Assembly: GCF_047601505.1 (NCBI RefSeq)
Contig: NZ_JASGJD010000001.1
Location: 3,038,001 to 3,102,000 of the forward strand
Direction of reading: 5' to 3'
DNA: 64,000 nucleotides
Origin: Cloacibacterium sp047601505
GTDB taxonomy: Bacteria > Bacteroidota > Bacteroidia > Flavobacteriales > Weeksellaceae
Shown here: piece after piece, positions 1 to 8,381 of the stretch
Layout of the letters: each line of letters opens with the position of its first letter
How positions within the stretch are numbered: the stretch's first letter is position 1
Made by a program: the position numbers and the translations under genes
The notes under the pieces: model-generated
What the model was told of the DNA's origin: nothing
Database searches by the model: none
What the model saw: only the letters and a program-made list of their open reading frames with translations

Positions 1-620
1 GAAAGGTCTGCCGTTGCCTGTGCAAACAAAGCATTACCTTCTGCAATATAATCAGCATTTGTAATTTTTAATTCTTTAGGGATTAAAGAAGAAGATAAAC
101 CATTAACAGCAACATCCGCTACGATGGCAGAACGCAATGCCTGGAAGTCGGAAACATCAGGCACCGGTTTTGCCGGGGTGCTTACGTACACAAAAACACT
201 ACGGTTAGTATTATTAGATGTAGAAGTGCTATTGTAGGCAATCAATCTTCCAATCATTGCTGCCAAGGTAATCTCTCCTCCATATCCTGATAAATCGATC
301 TCCGGAGAAATCGCCCAGTCTTCAACATCATTTCCATAATCAGGCTTGAAGTTAGCCGGACTACCAACTACATTAGGTATATAGACACTGTATCTCAAAA
401 CCCCGTCAGGTGATACTTCCTCATACATACTTGGCGTTGCTGCCTGACGAACTACATGCTTTCCAACATTCCATGTATTATTGTTATTATTTCCATCATA
501 GAACTGCCAACCGGCTATTTCTGCAGGAGTATCAAATGTAGTTTCCCATGCAGTATACAGGTTTTGTGATTTTATGCTGATACTTAGCAATACCGCCAAG
601 CTGATAACTATTTGTTTCAT
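1..620 (-). CDS. Secreted protein, choice-of-anchor J-like (partial, 3' end outside window)
   Basis: The ATG is at 620 on the minus strand and the frame stays open to the left edge, giving 206 residues without a stop. The first ~18 residues (MKQIVISLAVLLSISIKSQ) form a signal peptide. The stretch after it (WETTFDTPAEIAGWQFYDG, then DWAISPEIDLSGY) resembles the choice-of-anchor J / cleaved-adhesin beta-sandwich of flavobacterial secreted proteins. Such proteins often end in a type IX secretion sorting domain, but that end is not visible here. The gene follows the TonB receptor and surface lipoprotein on the same strand, so it may be a third surface component of that uptake unit, although a terminator-like hairpin lies in between. 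The fold assignment is by motif recall only. Confidence 0.7.
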   Translation of the reverse strand, partial: MKQIVISLAVLLSISIKSQNLYTAWETTFDTPAEIAGWQFYDGNNNNNTWNVGKHVVRQAATPSMYEEVSPDGVLRYSVYIPNVVGSPANFKPDYGNDVEDWAISPEIDLSGYGGEITLAAMIGRLIAYNSTSTSNNTNRSVFVYVSTPAKPVPDVSDFQALRSAIVADVAVNGLSSSLIPKELKITNADYIAEGNALFAQATADL

Positions 621-640
621 ATTTTCTAAAAATAAAAACA

Positions 641-671
641 GGCAACAGCAGCGTTTATCGTGCCGCTGCCC
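641..671 (-). terminator. Rho-independent terminator after the surface lipoprotein gene
   Basis: Read on the minus strand, GGCAGCG pairs with CGCTGCT/GCC to form a GC-rich hairpin, followed by TGTTTTTATTTTT. It lies between the stop of the lipoprotein gene (695) and the ATG of the next gene (620). It could end transcription or attenuate read-through into that gene. Confidence 0.6.
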
Positions 672-694
672 GTTAGGATTAAACTTTTATTGAA

Positions 695-2002
695 TTAATA
701 ATTATTGTATTGTGTCCAAGCACCGAAGAAATCTCCATTTCTTATTCCTAAATCTACTGGCCAATTATTAAAGAATGGTTGTGGCAGTCCGAAAATAGGT
801 AAAGAAACAGCACCTGTTAATCTGTTTGCGGCAGGAATTAAATTCGTATCCGGACCAGCAGCATCGGTATTAAACCCGTGTACAAAAACGGAGGTGAAAT
901 TAGTAGAAGTAAACAATGAACCTGTACCCTCTACATAAATACCTCTTGGATATCCTACTACTATACCATCATTTACTGTTAATTGACCGTGTCTTCTTAC
1001 GTGGATTCCATTTTCATATAAGGTATTAGAGCTGGAAACCCCAACAATAGTAAGCCCGTTAATGATAGGGTGCGTCAACAATGTAGTAGCAGTTCCTGTT
1101 GAATTATTATCCAACTCAATACCATTCGTATCCGATACTTGATTAGGAGCAGTACCACTTTGACTATGTGTAGAATTAATATCAGCCAATGCCAATGCGT
1201 TGGTAATAGTACCTACATATCCGTTATCAAAATCAAAACCGTCATCATCCTGTGCAAACGCAATAATGTTAGATGCATTAACTGTTCCACCAAAGAACTC
1301 GAACGCATCATCTTTACCGTAGGATACCTGAATATGGTGTAAGGTCGTTCCATTTCCAACACCTCCTAATGTTAAACCGTTAATCTCATTTCCGGAGTTA
1401 GGTGCTAATAAATCAAAACCTCCATACTCTATACGAACGTAAGTTAAAGAACCTCCGTTATGAGCTGAATTAGTTCCTCCATATTCGTATTGAGAACCAC
1501 TAAGCCCCTCGATAGTAGCAGTTCCGGTTGCGGTATTGATAGGGGCATCTCCCAAAATAATTACTCCTCCAAAATCTCCGGGAGCAGCTTTCGTATCATC
1601 TTCACAATCCAAAAGATTGTAGCTGGTAAATACTACAGGGGCAGAAACGGTTCCGTTCGCATTCAATTTACCCCCTTTTTGTACCACCAATACACCAGTA
1701 GGTGTATTATTGCTCTTGGGTTTTGCTTTGATGTATGTTCCCGGCTCAATAGTCAGAGTTACATTATTTGGTACATTTAAAATTCCATCAATTTCCCAGA
1801 TCTTATCTGCCGTCCAGGTAGTTGGAACACCTCCTGAACCCACATCTCCTGCAACAGTTTGAACAGGAAGATTACAACCAACTGCATAATCTGCAGATGA
1901 AGACTGCATATTAAAACTAGAATCTGATTCTACTAAAGAATCGTTCTGACGACAAGCCGTTAATGAAAAGGCTGCCATTGCCACAAGAAAGAAATTTCTC
2001 AT
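695..2002 (-). CDS. Surface lipoprotein, beta-helix-like, partner of the TonB receptor
   Basis: 435 residues with a lipoprotein signal peptide; the lipobox is LTAC with Cys17, so it is probably membrane anchored. The body is rich in Gly, Asn and Thr. It has short repeated beta-strand/turn patterns (IEGLSGSQYEYGG, LTYVRIEYGGFDL, GLTIVGVSSS, GIHVRRHG) typical of right-handed parallel beta-helix or similar solenoid proteins. It lies 450 bp downstream of the TonB-dependent receptor on the same strand. In Bacteroidota such lipoproteins often act as substrate-binding or lid partners of the receptor. The substrate is not recognisable. No catalytic motif was seen. Confidence 0.7.
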   Translation of the reverse strand: MRNFFLVAMAAFSLTACRQNDSLVESDSSFNMQSSSADYAVGCNLPVQTVAGDVGSGGVPTTWTADKIWEIDGILNVPNNVTLTIEPGTYIKAKPKSNNTPTGVLVVQKGGKLNANGTVSAPVVFTSYNLLDCEDDTKAAPGDFGGVIILGDAPINTATGTATIEGLSGSQYEYGGTNSAHNGGSLTYVRIEYGGFDLLAPNSGNEINGLTLGGVGNGTTLHHIQVSYGKDDAFEFFGGTVNASNIIAFAQDDDGFDFDNGYVGTITNALALADINSTHSQSGTAPNQVSDTNGIELDNNSTGTATTLLTHPIINGLTIVGVSSSNTLYENGIHVRRHGQLTVNDGIVVGYPRGIYVEGTGSLFTSTNFTSVFVHGFNTDAAGPDTNLIPAANRLTGAVSLPIFGLPQPFFNNWPVDLGIRNGDFFGAWTQYNNY

Positions 2003-2455
2003 AATTATTAATATTTGGTTAATTTTGTCCTGGGCTCCACAATTTTTATAGCCCGAAACTGGTTAATTGCCTCGGGAGACAATGCCTTTTGTCTCCCAAT
2101 TTTTTAGTTTTTATCTTTCACGGTGCCGAAAGGCACAACACCAGAAAGCAAGCTTACCACAATCTCCAAAAAACCTTGCAAAACCGGCACTTGACGAGCA
2201 CGGTTGTTATTGTATACTTCGTAAGGTTCTCACTCCGAAAGGCGGGTTTTCCTTAGGTTTTAATTTTTGCGGTTACAATGAACGCTGTTCTTTTTCAGCT
2301 TACGGGCTGATGTTTTTTTGTTTTTCTCTGCATTTGATAGATTCCTCTATTGCACTCCCTGCGGTCGCTCCAGAGGTTCCTCTAATACGCTCCGTTGCTC
2401 TCCACTACGGTCGGAATGACAACTGCTATCATATCTTACTACTGATCTCATCCTA
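2003..2455. other. Gene-free interval with hairpins and a dispersed repeat
   Basis: This 453-bp gap separates the TonB receptor from the lipoprotein. It is less AT-rich than the flanking genes. It contains a perfect 9-bp hairpin at 2074-2097 (GGGAGACAA/TTGTCTCCC) followed on the plus strand by AATTTTTT, and a GTGCC-GAAA-GGCAC tetraloop hairpin at 2123-2136. It also contains a 'TCATTCCGA...' type dispersed repeat at 2340-2421. No convincing reading frame; the open plus-strand frame at 2067-2459 has repeat-derived composition. Confidence 0.6.
2340..2421 (-). repeat. Dispersed intergenic repeat of the GTCATTCCGA...GAGGAATC type
   Basis: Read on the minus strand the segment begins TTGTCATTCCGAC, contains GAGCAACGGAGCG and GGAGCGACCGCAGGG, and ends AGAGGAATC. 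Elements with GTCATTCCGA/GTCATTGCGA cores and internal GAAC/GCAACGGAG blocks are scattered through many flavobacterial genomes. A related copy lies at 29128-29180. Confidence 0.5.
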
Positions 2456-5400
2456 TTAAAATGTATAATTTACGCTTAATCCAAAGGTTCTGCCTCTGTA
2501 TGCTCTATACAATAGTTTATCAATGTCTCTATCATACTTATCGGTTGCTCCGGGGATAAGTGTCATAAATTCCCTTGCCCCACCTGTTTGCCCAACAGAT
2601 CTTGTGTCCATATAAGAATTAAGATTGTTATAGTATTCAATTGCTCTATTGAAAATGTTTTTTGCATTGAGTTTAAATTCAAGGTTTTTGTTCTTCAATA
2701 ATTTGTAAGAAATCTGTGCATCTGCCACTGCATAGGGTCTTTGTAATTCTTCTGCATTATAGTCATAGCCCACGGTAATGTATTGTTCGCCTTTGGCATT
2801 CCACAGAAAGCTGAGCCCAAGGCGGTCACCATCATACGATAGTCCCAGGTTATATGCCCAAGGGGTCTGTCCGTACAGTGGCCTTTTTACCTCATACGTT
2901 TCGTCTGTATTTTCAGTTTTATATACATTCTTAAAAGCAATAATCTTCGTATCGTTGTACGTGAAATTTCCACTAATAAAAAGATGTTCCAAGAAAGAAT
3001 CGTTTGCAATAAAACCGATATTTTTTCTTACTTCCACTTCAACCCCTTTTAGCTTTGCATTTTTGGAATTGCCATTATACAAGTACAAATTTCCTTCATT
3101 GGAGAGATGTCCTTCTCTCTCGATAGGACGGTCTATATCTTTATAATACAATCCTGCAGAGAGTATCTCTCCCAATCTCGGAAACCATTCAAATTTGAAA
3201 TCGTAATTATCAACTACAGAAGATGTTAGTGCAGTATTGTAAATCAGTCCATTGGCTATAGGATCAAAATAGGGAAGTCCTGTTCTTTCATTAAACTGTG
3301 GACGAAGTACCGATTTGCCATAAGCTAATCTAAAATTCATTTTGTTAGTTGGGCTATATGTGAAGTTAGCAGATGGCATCCATTGCCAAGGTTTGTCTTC
3401 CACTGCTTCCCGGGTAAGGTTTCTTGGATCATCAGCATCCACCTGCTGCGAAATGAGCTCATATTTGAAATACTCCGCACGAACACCCCAAACCAACCGG
3501 AATTTACTTCCAAAACGATTGTCTAACATCAAATAAGGAGCATGTTGCGTTACCTTACCCTCGTATATATTGTTTTTATACAATGGTCTGGTTTGCCAGC
3601 CAATGCCTCCCGCTTCATAATGGGAACCATCGAACCATTCCGCTAATGAACCATACATCATCAGATAATTTCTTTCATTATTTGGAACATTTCTATTTTC
3701 ATCTACTCGCAGAAAGAATTTTTCCTGTTGGTTGGTATTGTTTTTAGAAACCCCTGCATATCCTGCTTTAATATCGTTTTTCAGGTTTCCGATATTCCAG
3801 CTCCATTTAAAAGAAGCTCCGTAATTCCAGTCGGTTTCACGACTTTCGATATACCCTCTCGAAAAGTTATTTCCTGAATTATAAACCCCATAGCCAGTCA
3901 ATATTTCTTTTCCTACAAAATCATATCCCTTCTGATGTAGTGTATAATCTTTTGTATCGGCCTCAACACCTGTTCTTGCCACGAACCAGTTCAACTCCGT
4001 AGTTCCAATTCTGTGACTTCCTTCTAATTTGTTCTGCAATAAAGTCTGGTAAATAGGATAATCGGTATTATCTGTAAAAGGCTTATCCATATCTCGAAGT
4101 GCGAGCGGATAATTTTCCGGAATAATACCGTTATAAAAATAACTGTAAGATGCTTCTGCATTGACAGGAGATCCACTACCTCCTGTATATTCGTTCCAGC
4201 CTGTTACTTGTGTTAGTGTATTGTCGTAAATATGGGTGTAAGAATTACGGAATGAGATTCTGTGTTTGCCCAATTGTAACCCGAAGTTTAACATTCCTGC
4301 AACGGTAGAATTGTAATTATAAGATGCTCCTGTATTTTTAAAATTGTAAAATTTTACTGTTGCAAGACCCTCTTGCTGTTCTTTACCAATAGGATCTGTT
4401 GTATCCAGCCAGTTTCCTCTTCCGGTGTGGTCAATGTTTAATTTATTTTGTTCGTTTCGTACGGTTACTGCTCCCGCAAATCCCCACTTATTGTTATTTT
4501 TCATCTTAAAACTCTTCCCAAAAGCCAACTGCATATTAGAGTTCAAATCCGCTGTGGTTTTAAACGTAGAAAAATTGTCCTTAAACTGTTTGGATTGCTC
4601 AAAAAAGAGAGGATTGTTCCAATCCATCGGCTCTAATCCCTTCGGAAAATCTCTCGTACCGTCATCATACCCCCAATAGTCATTTTTCCCTCTCTGTCTT
4701 GTCAGAAATTCTTTTGATGTGGAGATATCATTGTACGATGTTCCCATACTCACCGTTAAAAAATCTTCATTCGGGATGTCTTTGGTTTTTACTTCAACAT
4801 AACCACCTGCAAAGCTGGCGTTCATATCCGGTGTAGCCGTTTTGCTTACCACAACGCTTTCTACCATTGCGGTCGGGATAATATCAAAAGAAAAGTTATT
4901 GTTATAAGCTTCTGTGCTTGGTAAATTGATCCCGTCCATTGCAGCAGTGTTCCAACGTTCTCCCATAGAACGCACTACCACATATTTGTTATCAACAGTA
5001 GTTACGCCTGTTACTCTTTTTAGGGTAGCTCCTACATCGCTGTCAGGGGTTTTAGAAATCTGCTCAGCAGAAATACCATCGCTCATCTGAGCGGCTTTTT
5101 TCTGCTGTGCCAATAAGCCTGCCTGTGTGTCGGCTTTTCGGGTTCCAATAATCACCACTTCTTTAATACTGACTTCTTTATCTGATGCAGATCTCATGAC
5201 AAAAGAAACAGTGTTGATTTCATTTCCTTTGAGGCTCAATTTTTCTACATGAAGTACTCTATATTTATTTGCTTTTATTGTAAGTGCGTATTCTCCTGAG
5301 GGAACATGCAAAGAAAAATCACCATTATTGTCCGTTACTGATGTTTTTCCAGCCACACTTACCACTGCTCCCACAACCGGCTCTCCTACCTCGTTCACGA

Positions 5401-5758
5401 TTTTCCCAGAAAGACGGACATCTCCTAATGCTGCAATAGATGATAAACCGCTATACTTCAGTGACACCAGATTTCCCCGCATTCTAAAAGCAATCGGAAG
5501 TCCCTTAGTAATTTCCTTCAGACATTCCTCTACAGAGATACTTTCACAGTATATTCTTTTTGTTTTAATATTTTTAAATTCTTCTTTGGAATAAACAAAT
5601 CCCAAACCTGTTTTAGTTGCAAAATCTTCCAAGGTTTTTACCATAGTGCTTCCTGGAGAAACTGAAAATGAAACTTTTTGCACTAATTCCTGTGCCTGTG
5701 TAGATACTACAAAAAATACCGTTGCTACCAGAAGTACAGATCTCATATTTTTACTCAT
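2456..5758 (-). CDS. TonB-dependent outer-membrane receptor with STN signalling domain
   Basis: 1100 residues, usual for a SusC/FecA-type Bacteroidota receptor. In order: signal peptide (1-22); STN domain (about 27-103, 'TMVKTLEDFATKTGLGFVYS'), which contacts a FecR-type anti-sigma factor; carboxypeptidase regulatory-like beta-sandwich (about 116-190, 'GKIVNEVGEPVVGAVVSVAG'); plug domain (about 220-330, 'VVVRSMGERWNTAAMDGINLPS' and 'FAGGYVEVKTKDIP'); then a long beta-barrel ending in 'GLSVNYTF' with a C-terminal aromatic residue. It imports an unknown ligand across the outer membrane using TonB energy and should signal its presence through the FecR and ECF sigma genes just upstream. Gene order sigma, FecR, receptor is the classic surface-signalling arrangement. 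Confidence 0.93.
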   Translation of the reverse strand: MSKNMRSVLLVATVFFVVSTQAQELVQKVSFSVSPGSTMVKTLEDFATKTGLGFVYSKEEFKNIKTKRIYCESISVEECLKEITKGLPIAFRMRGNLVSLKYSGLSSIAALGDVRLSGKIVNEVGEPVVGAVVSVAGKTSVTDNNGDFSLHVPSGEYALTIKANKYRVLHVEKLSLKGNEINTVSFVMRSASDKEVSIKEVVIIGTRKADTQAGLLAQQKKAAQMSDGISAEQISKTPDSDVGATLKRVTGVTTVDNKYVVVRSMGERWNTAAMDGINLPSTEAYNNNFSFDIIPTAMVESVVVSKTATPDMNASFAGGYVEVKTKDIPNEDFLTVSMGTSYNDISTSKEFLTRQRGKNDYWGYDDGTRDFPKGLEPMDWNNPLFFEQSKQFKDNFSTFKTTADLNSNMQLAFGKSFKMKNNNKWGFAGAVTVRNEQNKLNIDHTGRGNWLDTTDPIGKEQQEGLATVKFYNFKNTGASYNYNSTVAGMLNFGLQLGKHRISFRNSYTHIYDNTLTQVTGWNEYTGGSGSPVNAEASYSYFYNGIIPENYPLALRDMDKPFTDNTDYPIYQTLLQNKLEGSHRIGTTELNWFVARTGVEADTKDYTLHQKGYDFVGKEILTGYGVYNSGNNFSRGYIESRETDWNYGASFKWSWNIGNLKNDIKAGYAGVSKNNTNQQEKFFLRVDENRNVPNNERNYLMMYGSLAEWFDGSHYEAGGIGWQTRPLYKNNIYEGKVTQHAPYLMLDNRFGSKFRLVWGVRAEYFKYELISQQVDADDPRNLTREAVEDKPWQWMPSANFTYSPTNKMNFRLAYGKSVLRPQFNERTGLPYFDPIANGLIYNTALTSSVVDNYDFKFEWFPRLGEILSAGLYYKDIDRPIEREGHLSNEGNLYLYNGNSKNAKLKGVEVEVRKNIGFIANDSFLEHLFISGNFTYNDTKIIAFKNVYKTENTDETYEVKRPLYGQTPWAYNLGLSYDGDRLGLSFLWNAKGEQYITVGYDYNAEELQRPYAVADAQISYKLLKNKNLEFKLNAKNIFNRAIEYYNNLNSYMDTRSVGQTGGAREFMTLIPGATDKYDRDIDKLLYRAYRGRTFGLSVNYTF

Positions 5759-5886
5759 TTTGGATTTAATATTTTTGAATGAATTCGAAAAATGATATTC
5801 CCCGACAAAATGATGGAAATGATCTTACGATTTCATTTTAATTGATTTTATATTTACTTAGAGTTTGATTATTGTTTTTAACACAC

Positions 5887-6720
5887 TTATTTTTTTAGAA
5901 TATAAGTGTTGTTAGCTTTTTGAACTTCCATTCCTGTTGCAAAAGCCAATGCTTCAACATTTTCATCAATATTCCCTTTAAGTTCTGCCGAAATCTTTTT
6001 TGTACTGATTTCCGCAGGATAAAGAATATTGATGTTATAGTATTTTTTTACTGTTTCTATAATTTCACCAAAAGGAACTTCATTAAAGCTTAAAGACTCA
6101 ATTTTGTTAATATGCTTGCCAGATTGTTTGTCTATTTTCTTTGTGTAAATTGCTGTTGTTCTAACAATTCCGAAATTCGTCCACACTTGATTTGGATTCA
6201 AGTAAGAATCTTTAGTACCAGAATAAGAAACGGCAACTTTCCCCTCATAAAGCTCCACAAATTTGTCTTTTCTTGATTGTGAAATTTTAAATACCGTTCC
6301 CAAAACTTTGGTACTGAAATTTTCTGCCTTAACAATGAAAGGATGCAGCTTGTCTTTTGCAACAAAAAATAAAGCATCTCCTTTCAAATTCACAATCCTT
6401 GTATCTTCAGGAAAAGATTTTGTAACAGTAAGCTCTGCACCCGGAAACAAAGTAACTACTGAACCATCTTTCAACATTACTTTCCTATTTGCTGATTCTG
6501 CGATATAGACATCAGGCCTATAAAATGTGGTGTAAGTAAACAATCCTCCCAAAGAAATCATCAATAATATGATTGCAGCCACCTGATAGGTAAATTTTCT
6601 CTTTTTACCTATGGTTGCAGTATATATATTATACCATATCCTTTGTTTTACTTCTCTTGACACTTTTACATTTATTGGAATTTGGAGCCAATCTTTTTCA
6701 ATATTTTTTAAGTTCTTCAT
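5887..6720 (-). CDS. FecR-family anti-sigma factor
   Basis: 277 residues. The short N-terminal cytoplasmic part is followed by one transmembrane helix at about 44-66 (VAAIILLMISLGGLFTY), then a periplasmic FecR domain (about 78-170, 'VMLKDGSVVTLFPGAELTV', 'GTVFKISQ') and a C-terminal DUF4974 region (about 205-277, 'SLSFNEVPFGEIIETVKKYYNINI'). It should hold the ECF sigma factor inactive until the receptor's STN domain reports ligand binding. It lies between the sigma factor gene (230 bp upstream) and the receptor gene (128 bp downstream), all on the minus strand. Confidence 0.92.
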   Translation of the reverse strand: MKNLKNIEKDWLQIPINVKVSREVKQRIWYNIYTATIGKKRKFTYQVAAIILLMISLGGLFTYTTFYRPDVYIAESANRKVMLKDGSVVTLFPGAELTVTKSFPEDTRIVNLKGDALFFVAKDKLHPFIVKAENFSTKVLGTVFKISQSRKDKFVELYEGKVAVSYSGTKDSYLNPNQVWTNFGIVRTTAIYTKKIDKQSGKHINKIESLSFNEVPFGEIIETVKKYYNINILYPAEISTKKISAELKGNIDENVEALAFATGMEVQKANNTYILKK

Positions 6721-6950
6721 TATCTTTAAATTTGTCTTCTATCTATAAATAGCTTCCGAGACAGAAAAATGTCACGGGTGAAAATGATATTTAATAATTT
6801 CTTAAAATGAAAAAAAAGAAAAACCCTGCAAAATATAGAATTTGCAAGGTTTTGTACGTTTTTGTTAAAACTAGATTTGTTTACAATAAATTAATACAAA
6901 AAGATAAGTTTAGAAGTGAAGATGTATCAATTTACTCACTTTTTATATTT

Positions 6951-7499
6951 TCACTGAAACAGAAGAATAAGAATCCAAAAAAATTCAGGATGATTGCTGA
7001 GCTGTTTACGGATAAACTTTAATGTAAGACTAATTTGATTAGTTACTGCAGAAGGAGTCATATTCATTTCTTTTGCAATTTCATTGATGCTTCGTTGTTC
7101 AAATTTGTGAAGGAGAAATATTTGTTTTCTCTTTTCGGGAGCTTGATCTAGTAGTCTTTTTACTTTTTCCATCAGTTCATCATCATCTTCAGGGTTTTCT
7201 ACCATATCTGCATCATAAGGGTATTCTACAAAATCATCTAAAAAAACGTCTTTACGTTTAGCATACCATTTTGAAATTTCCTGTCTTGCTGTTTTTATAA
7301 AAATAGCATCCATTTTCGTATCACCATTAATATTATCCCATCGGTTCCAAATATGAATAAAAATATTCTGCACAATATCCTCAGCATCAGCCGGCTGCTT
7401 GACATATTTATTGACTAAAGTATAAACTCGATCTGAAAAAACTTCATAAATATTATGAAAGTCTTTATTTTTATCTTTAACTAAATAGTCTTTAAACAT
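6951..7499 (-). CDS. ECF (extracytoplasmic function) RNA polymerase sigma factor
   Basis: 182 residues. Region 2 is at about 18-58 ('VKQPADAEDIVQNIFIHIWNRW'), binding core RNA polymerase and the -10 element. Region 4 is at about 120-165 ('SINEIAKEMNMTPSAVTNQISLTLKFIRKQL'), a helix-turn-helix for the -35 element. The protein ends in an unusually hydrophobic tail (FFWILILLFQ). It heads the sigma-FecR-TonB receptor unit and probably drives the receptor operon when the surface signal arrives. Confidence 0.93.
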   Translation of the reverse strand: MFKDYLVKDKNKDFHNIYEVFSDRVYTLVNKYVKQPADAEDIVQNIFIHIWNRWDNINGDTKMDAIFIKTARQEISKWYAKRKDVFLDDFVEYPYDADMVENPEDDDELMEKVKRLLDQAPEKRKQIFLLHKFEQRSINEIAKEMNMTPSAVTNQISLTLKFIRKQLSNHPEFFWILILLFQ

Positions 7500-7678
7500 T
7501 CTTAGCGATTATCAATTTATGGATTGCAATGTACAAAGAATCTAAGAATTATTAAATGAAGGAAATGTTACATTATCACTCTCTGAAAGTTTTTTTTCAT
7601 ATATAAATTATACCCTTTATCTTTTGAGATTTAAAACCCATTGTGCATTATGAATTAAATGAGATAAATGATGTTTAC

Positions 7679-7692
7679 TTGATTGAAATCAG
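7679..7692 (+). promoter_or_regulatory. FNR/CRP-like half-palindromic site upstream of the cytochrome operon
   Basis: TTGAT-TGAA-ATCAG matches the FNR/CRP-family consensus TTGAT-N4-ATCAA with one mismatch. It lies about 250 nt upstream of the norC-like start in the divergent interval with the sigma factor gene. Control of a nitric-oxide-type operon by an FNR/NnrR relative would fit, but the distance is large and AT-rich DNA yields chance matches. Confidence 0.35.
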
Positions 7693-7849
7693 TAAATTAA
7701 ATTAACTACAAAACACGCACTTATGTGCAAATTACAAAAAATATCCTAACGAAGAGGCACCGTCGTCAATTCTGAAAATATTAAGAAAAAAATCAAATAA
7801 AAATATTGTAAACTCAAAGTTTAAACCTTATTGACTATTATAAAAAACG

Positions 7850-7863
7850 ATGATATTTATCAT
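7850..7863 (+). promoter_or_regulatory. Perfect palindrome upstream of the norC-like gene
   Basis: ATGAT-ATTT-ATCAT is a perfect 5-4-5 palindrome with the geometry of FNR/CRP-family operators, 78-91 nt upstream of the norC-like ATG. A second inverted repeat, AATTCCTAC/GTAGGAATT with a 7-nt loop, lies at 7884-7908 close to the expected transcript start. The rest of the 7500-7940 interval shows nothing else recognisable. Confidence 0.4.
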
Positions 7864-7940
7864 AATATAAAATCCATACAACTAATTCCTACTATATTTG
7901 TAGGAATTAAAAAATAATAATATTTGTATAGCATAAAACA

Positions 7941-8381
7941 ATGAAGATTTATAAAATTTATGTGTTAATATTCTTAGGATTGATTGTTATTTTCAATATT
8001 TATAACACTTCCATCTACACCTCTCAGTCTAACTTCGGAAATGTAAAATTTTCTGAAAAAGCCATTAAGGGTGAAACTCTATGGTTACAAAACAATTGCA
8101 ATGCCTGCCACCAGCTCTATGGTTTGGGAGGGTATCTGGGACCAGATTTAACTAACGTCTGTTCTACTCCTAATAAAAGTGATGAATACTTGAAAGTAAT
8201 GATGATTAGCGGGTTAAGATCAATGCCTAAATTCAATTTCTCTCCTGAAGAGCAAGCTCAGCTCCTTCAATTCTTAAAAGAGGTAGATAAAAGTGGTTAT
8301 TTTCCAAATAAAGGAGCAAAAATAAAACCCGAAGGTTGGGTAGAACTACAATATAAAAGCATTAATAATGAAAAAAAATAA
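7941..8381 (+). CDS. NorC-like membrane-anchored cytochrome c
   Basis: 146 residues. An N-terminal membrane anchor (about 5-24) precedes one periplasmic heme-c domain with CNACH (Cys53, Cys56, His57) and a distal Met in SMPKF (Met95). The context 'LWLQNNCNACHQLYGLGGYLGPDLTNV' is characteristic of NorC, the electron-accepting subunit of cytochrome c nitric oxide reductase. The length fits NorC. It overlaps the next gene by 14 nt, indicating translational coupling with the NorB-like subunit, to which it should pass electrons. Confidence 0.85.
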   Translation: MKIYKIYVLIFLGLIVIFNIYNTSIYTSQSNFGNVKFSEKAIKGETLWLQNNCNACHQLYGLGGYLGPDLTNVCSTPNKSDEYLKVMMISGLRSMPKFNFSPEEQAQLLQFLKEVDKSGYFPNKGAKIKPEGWVELQYKSINNEKK

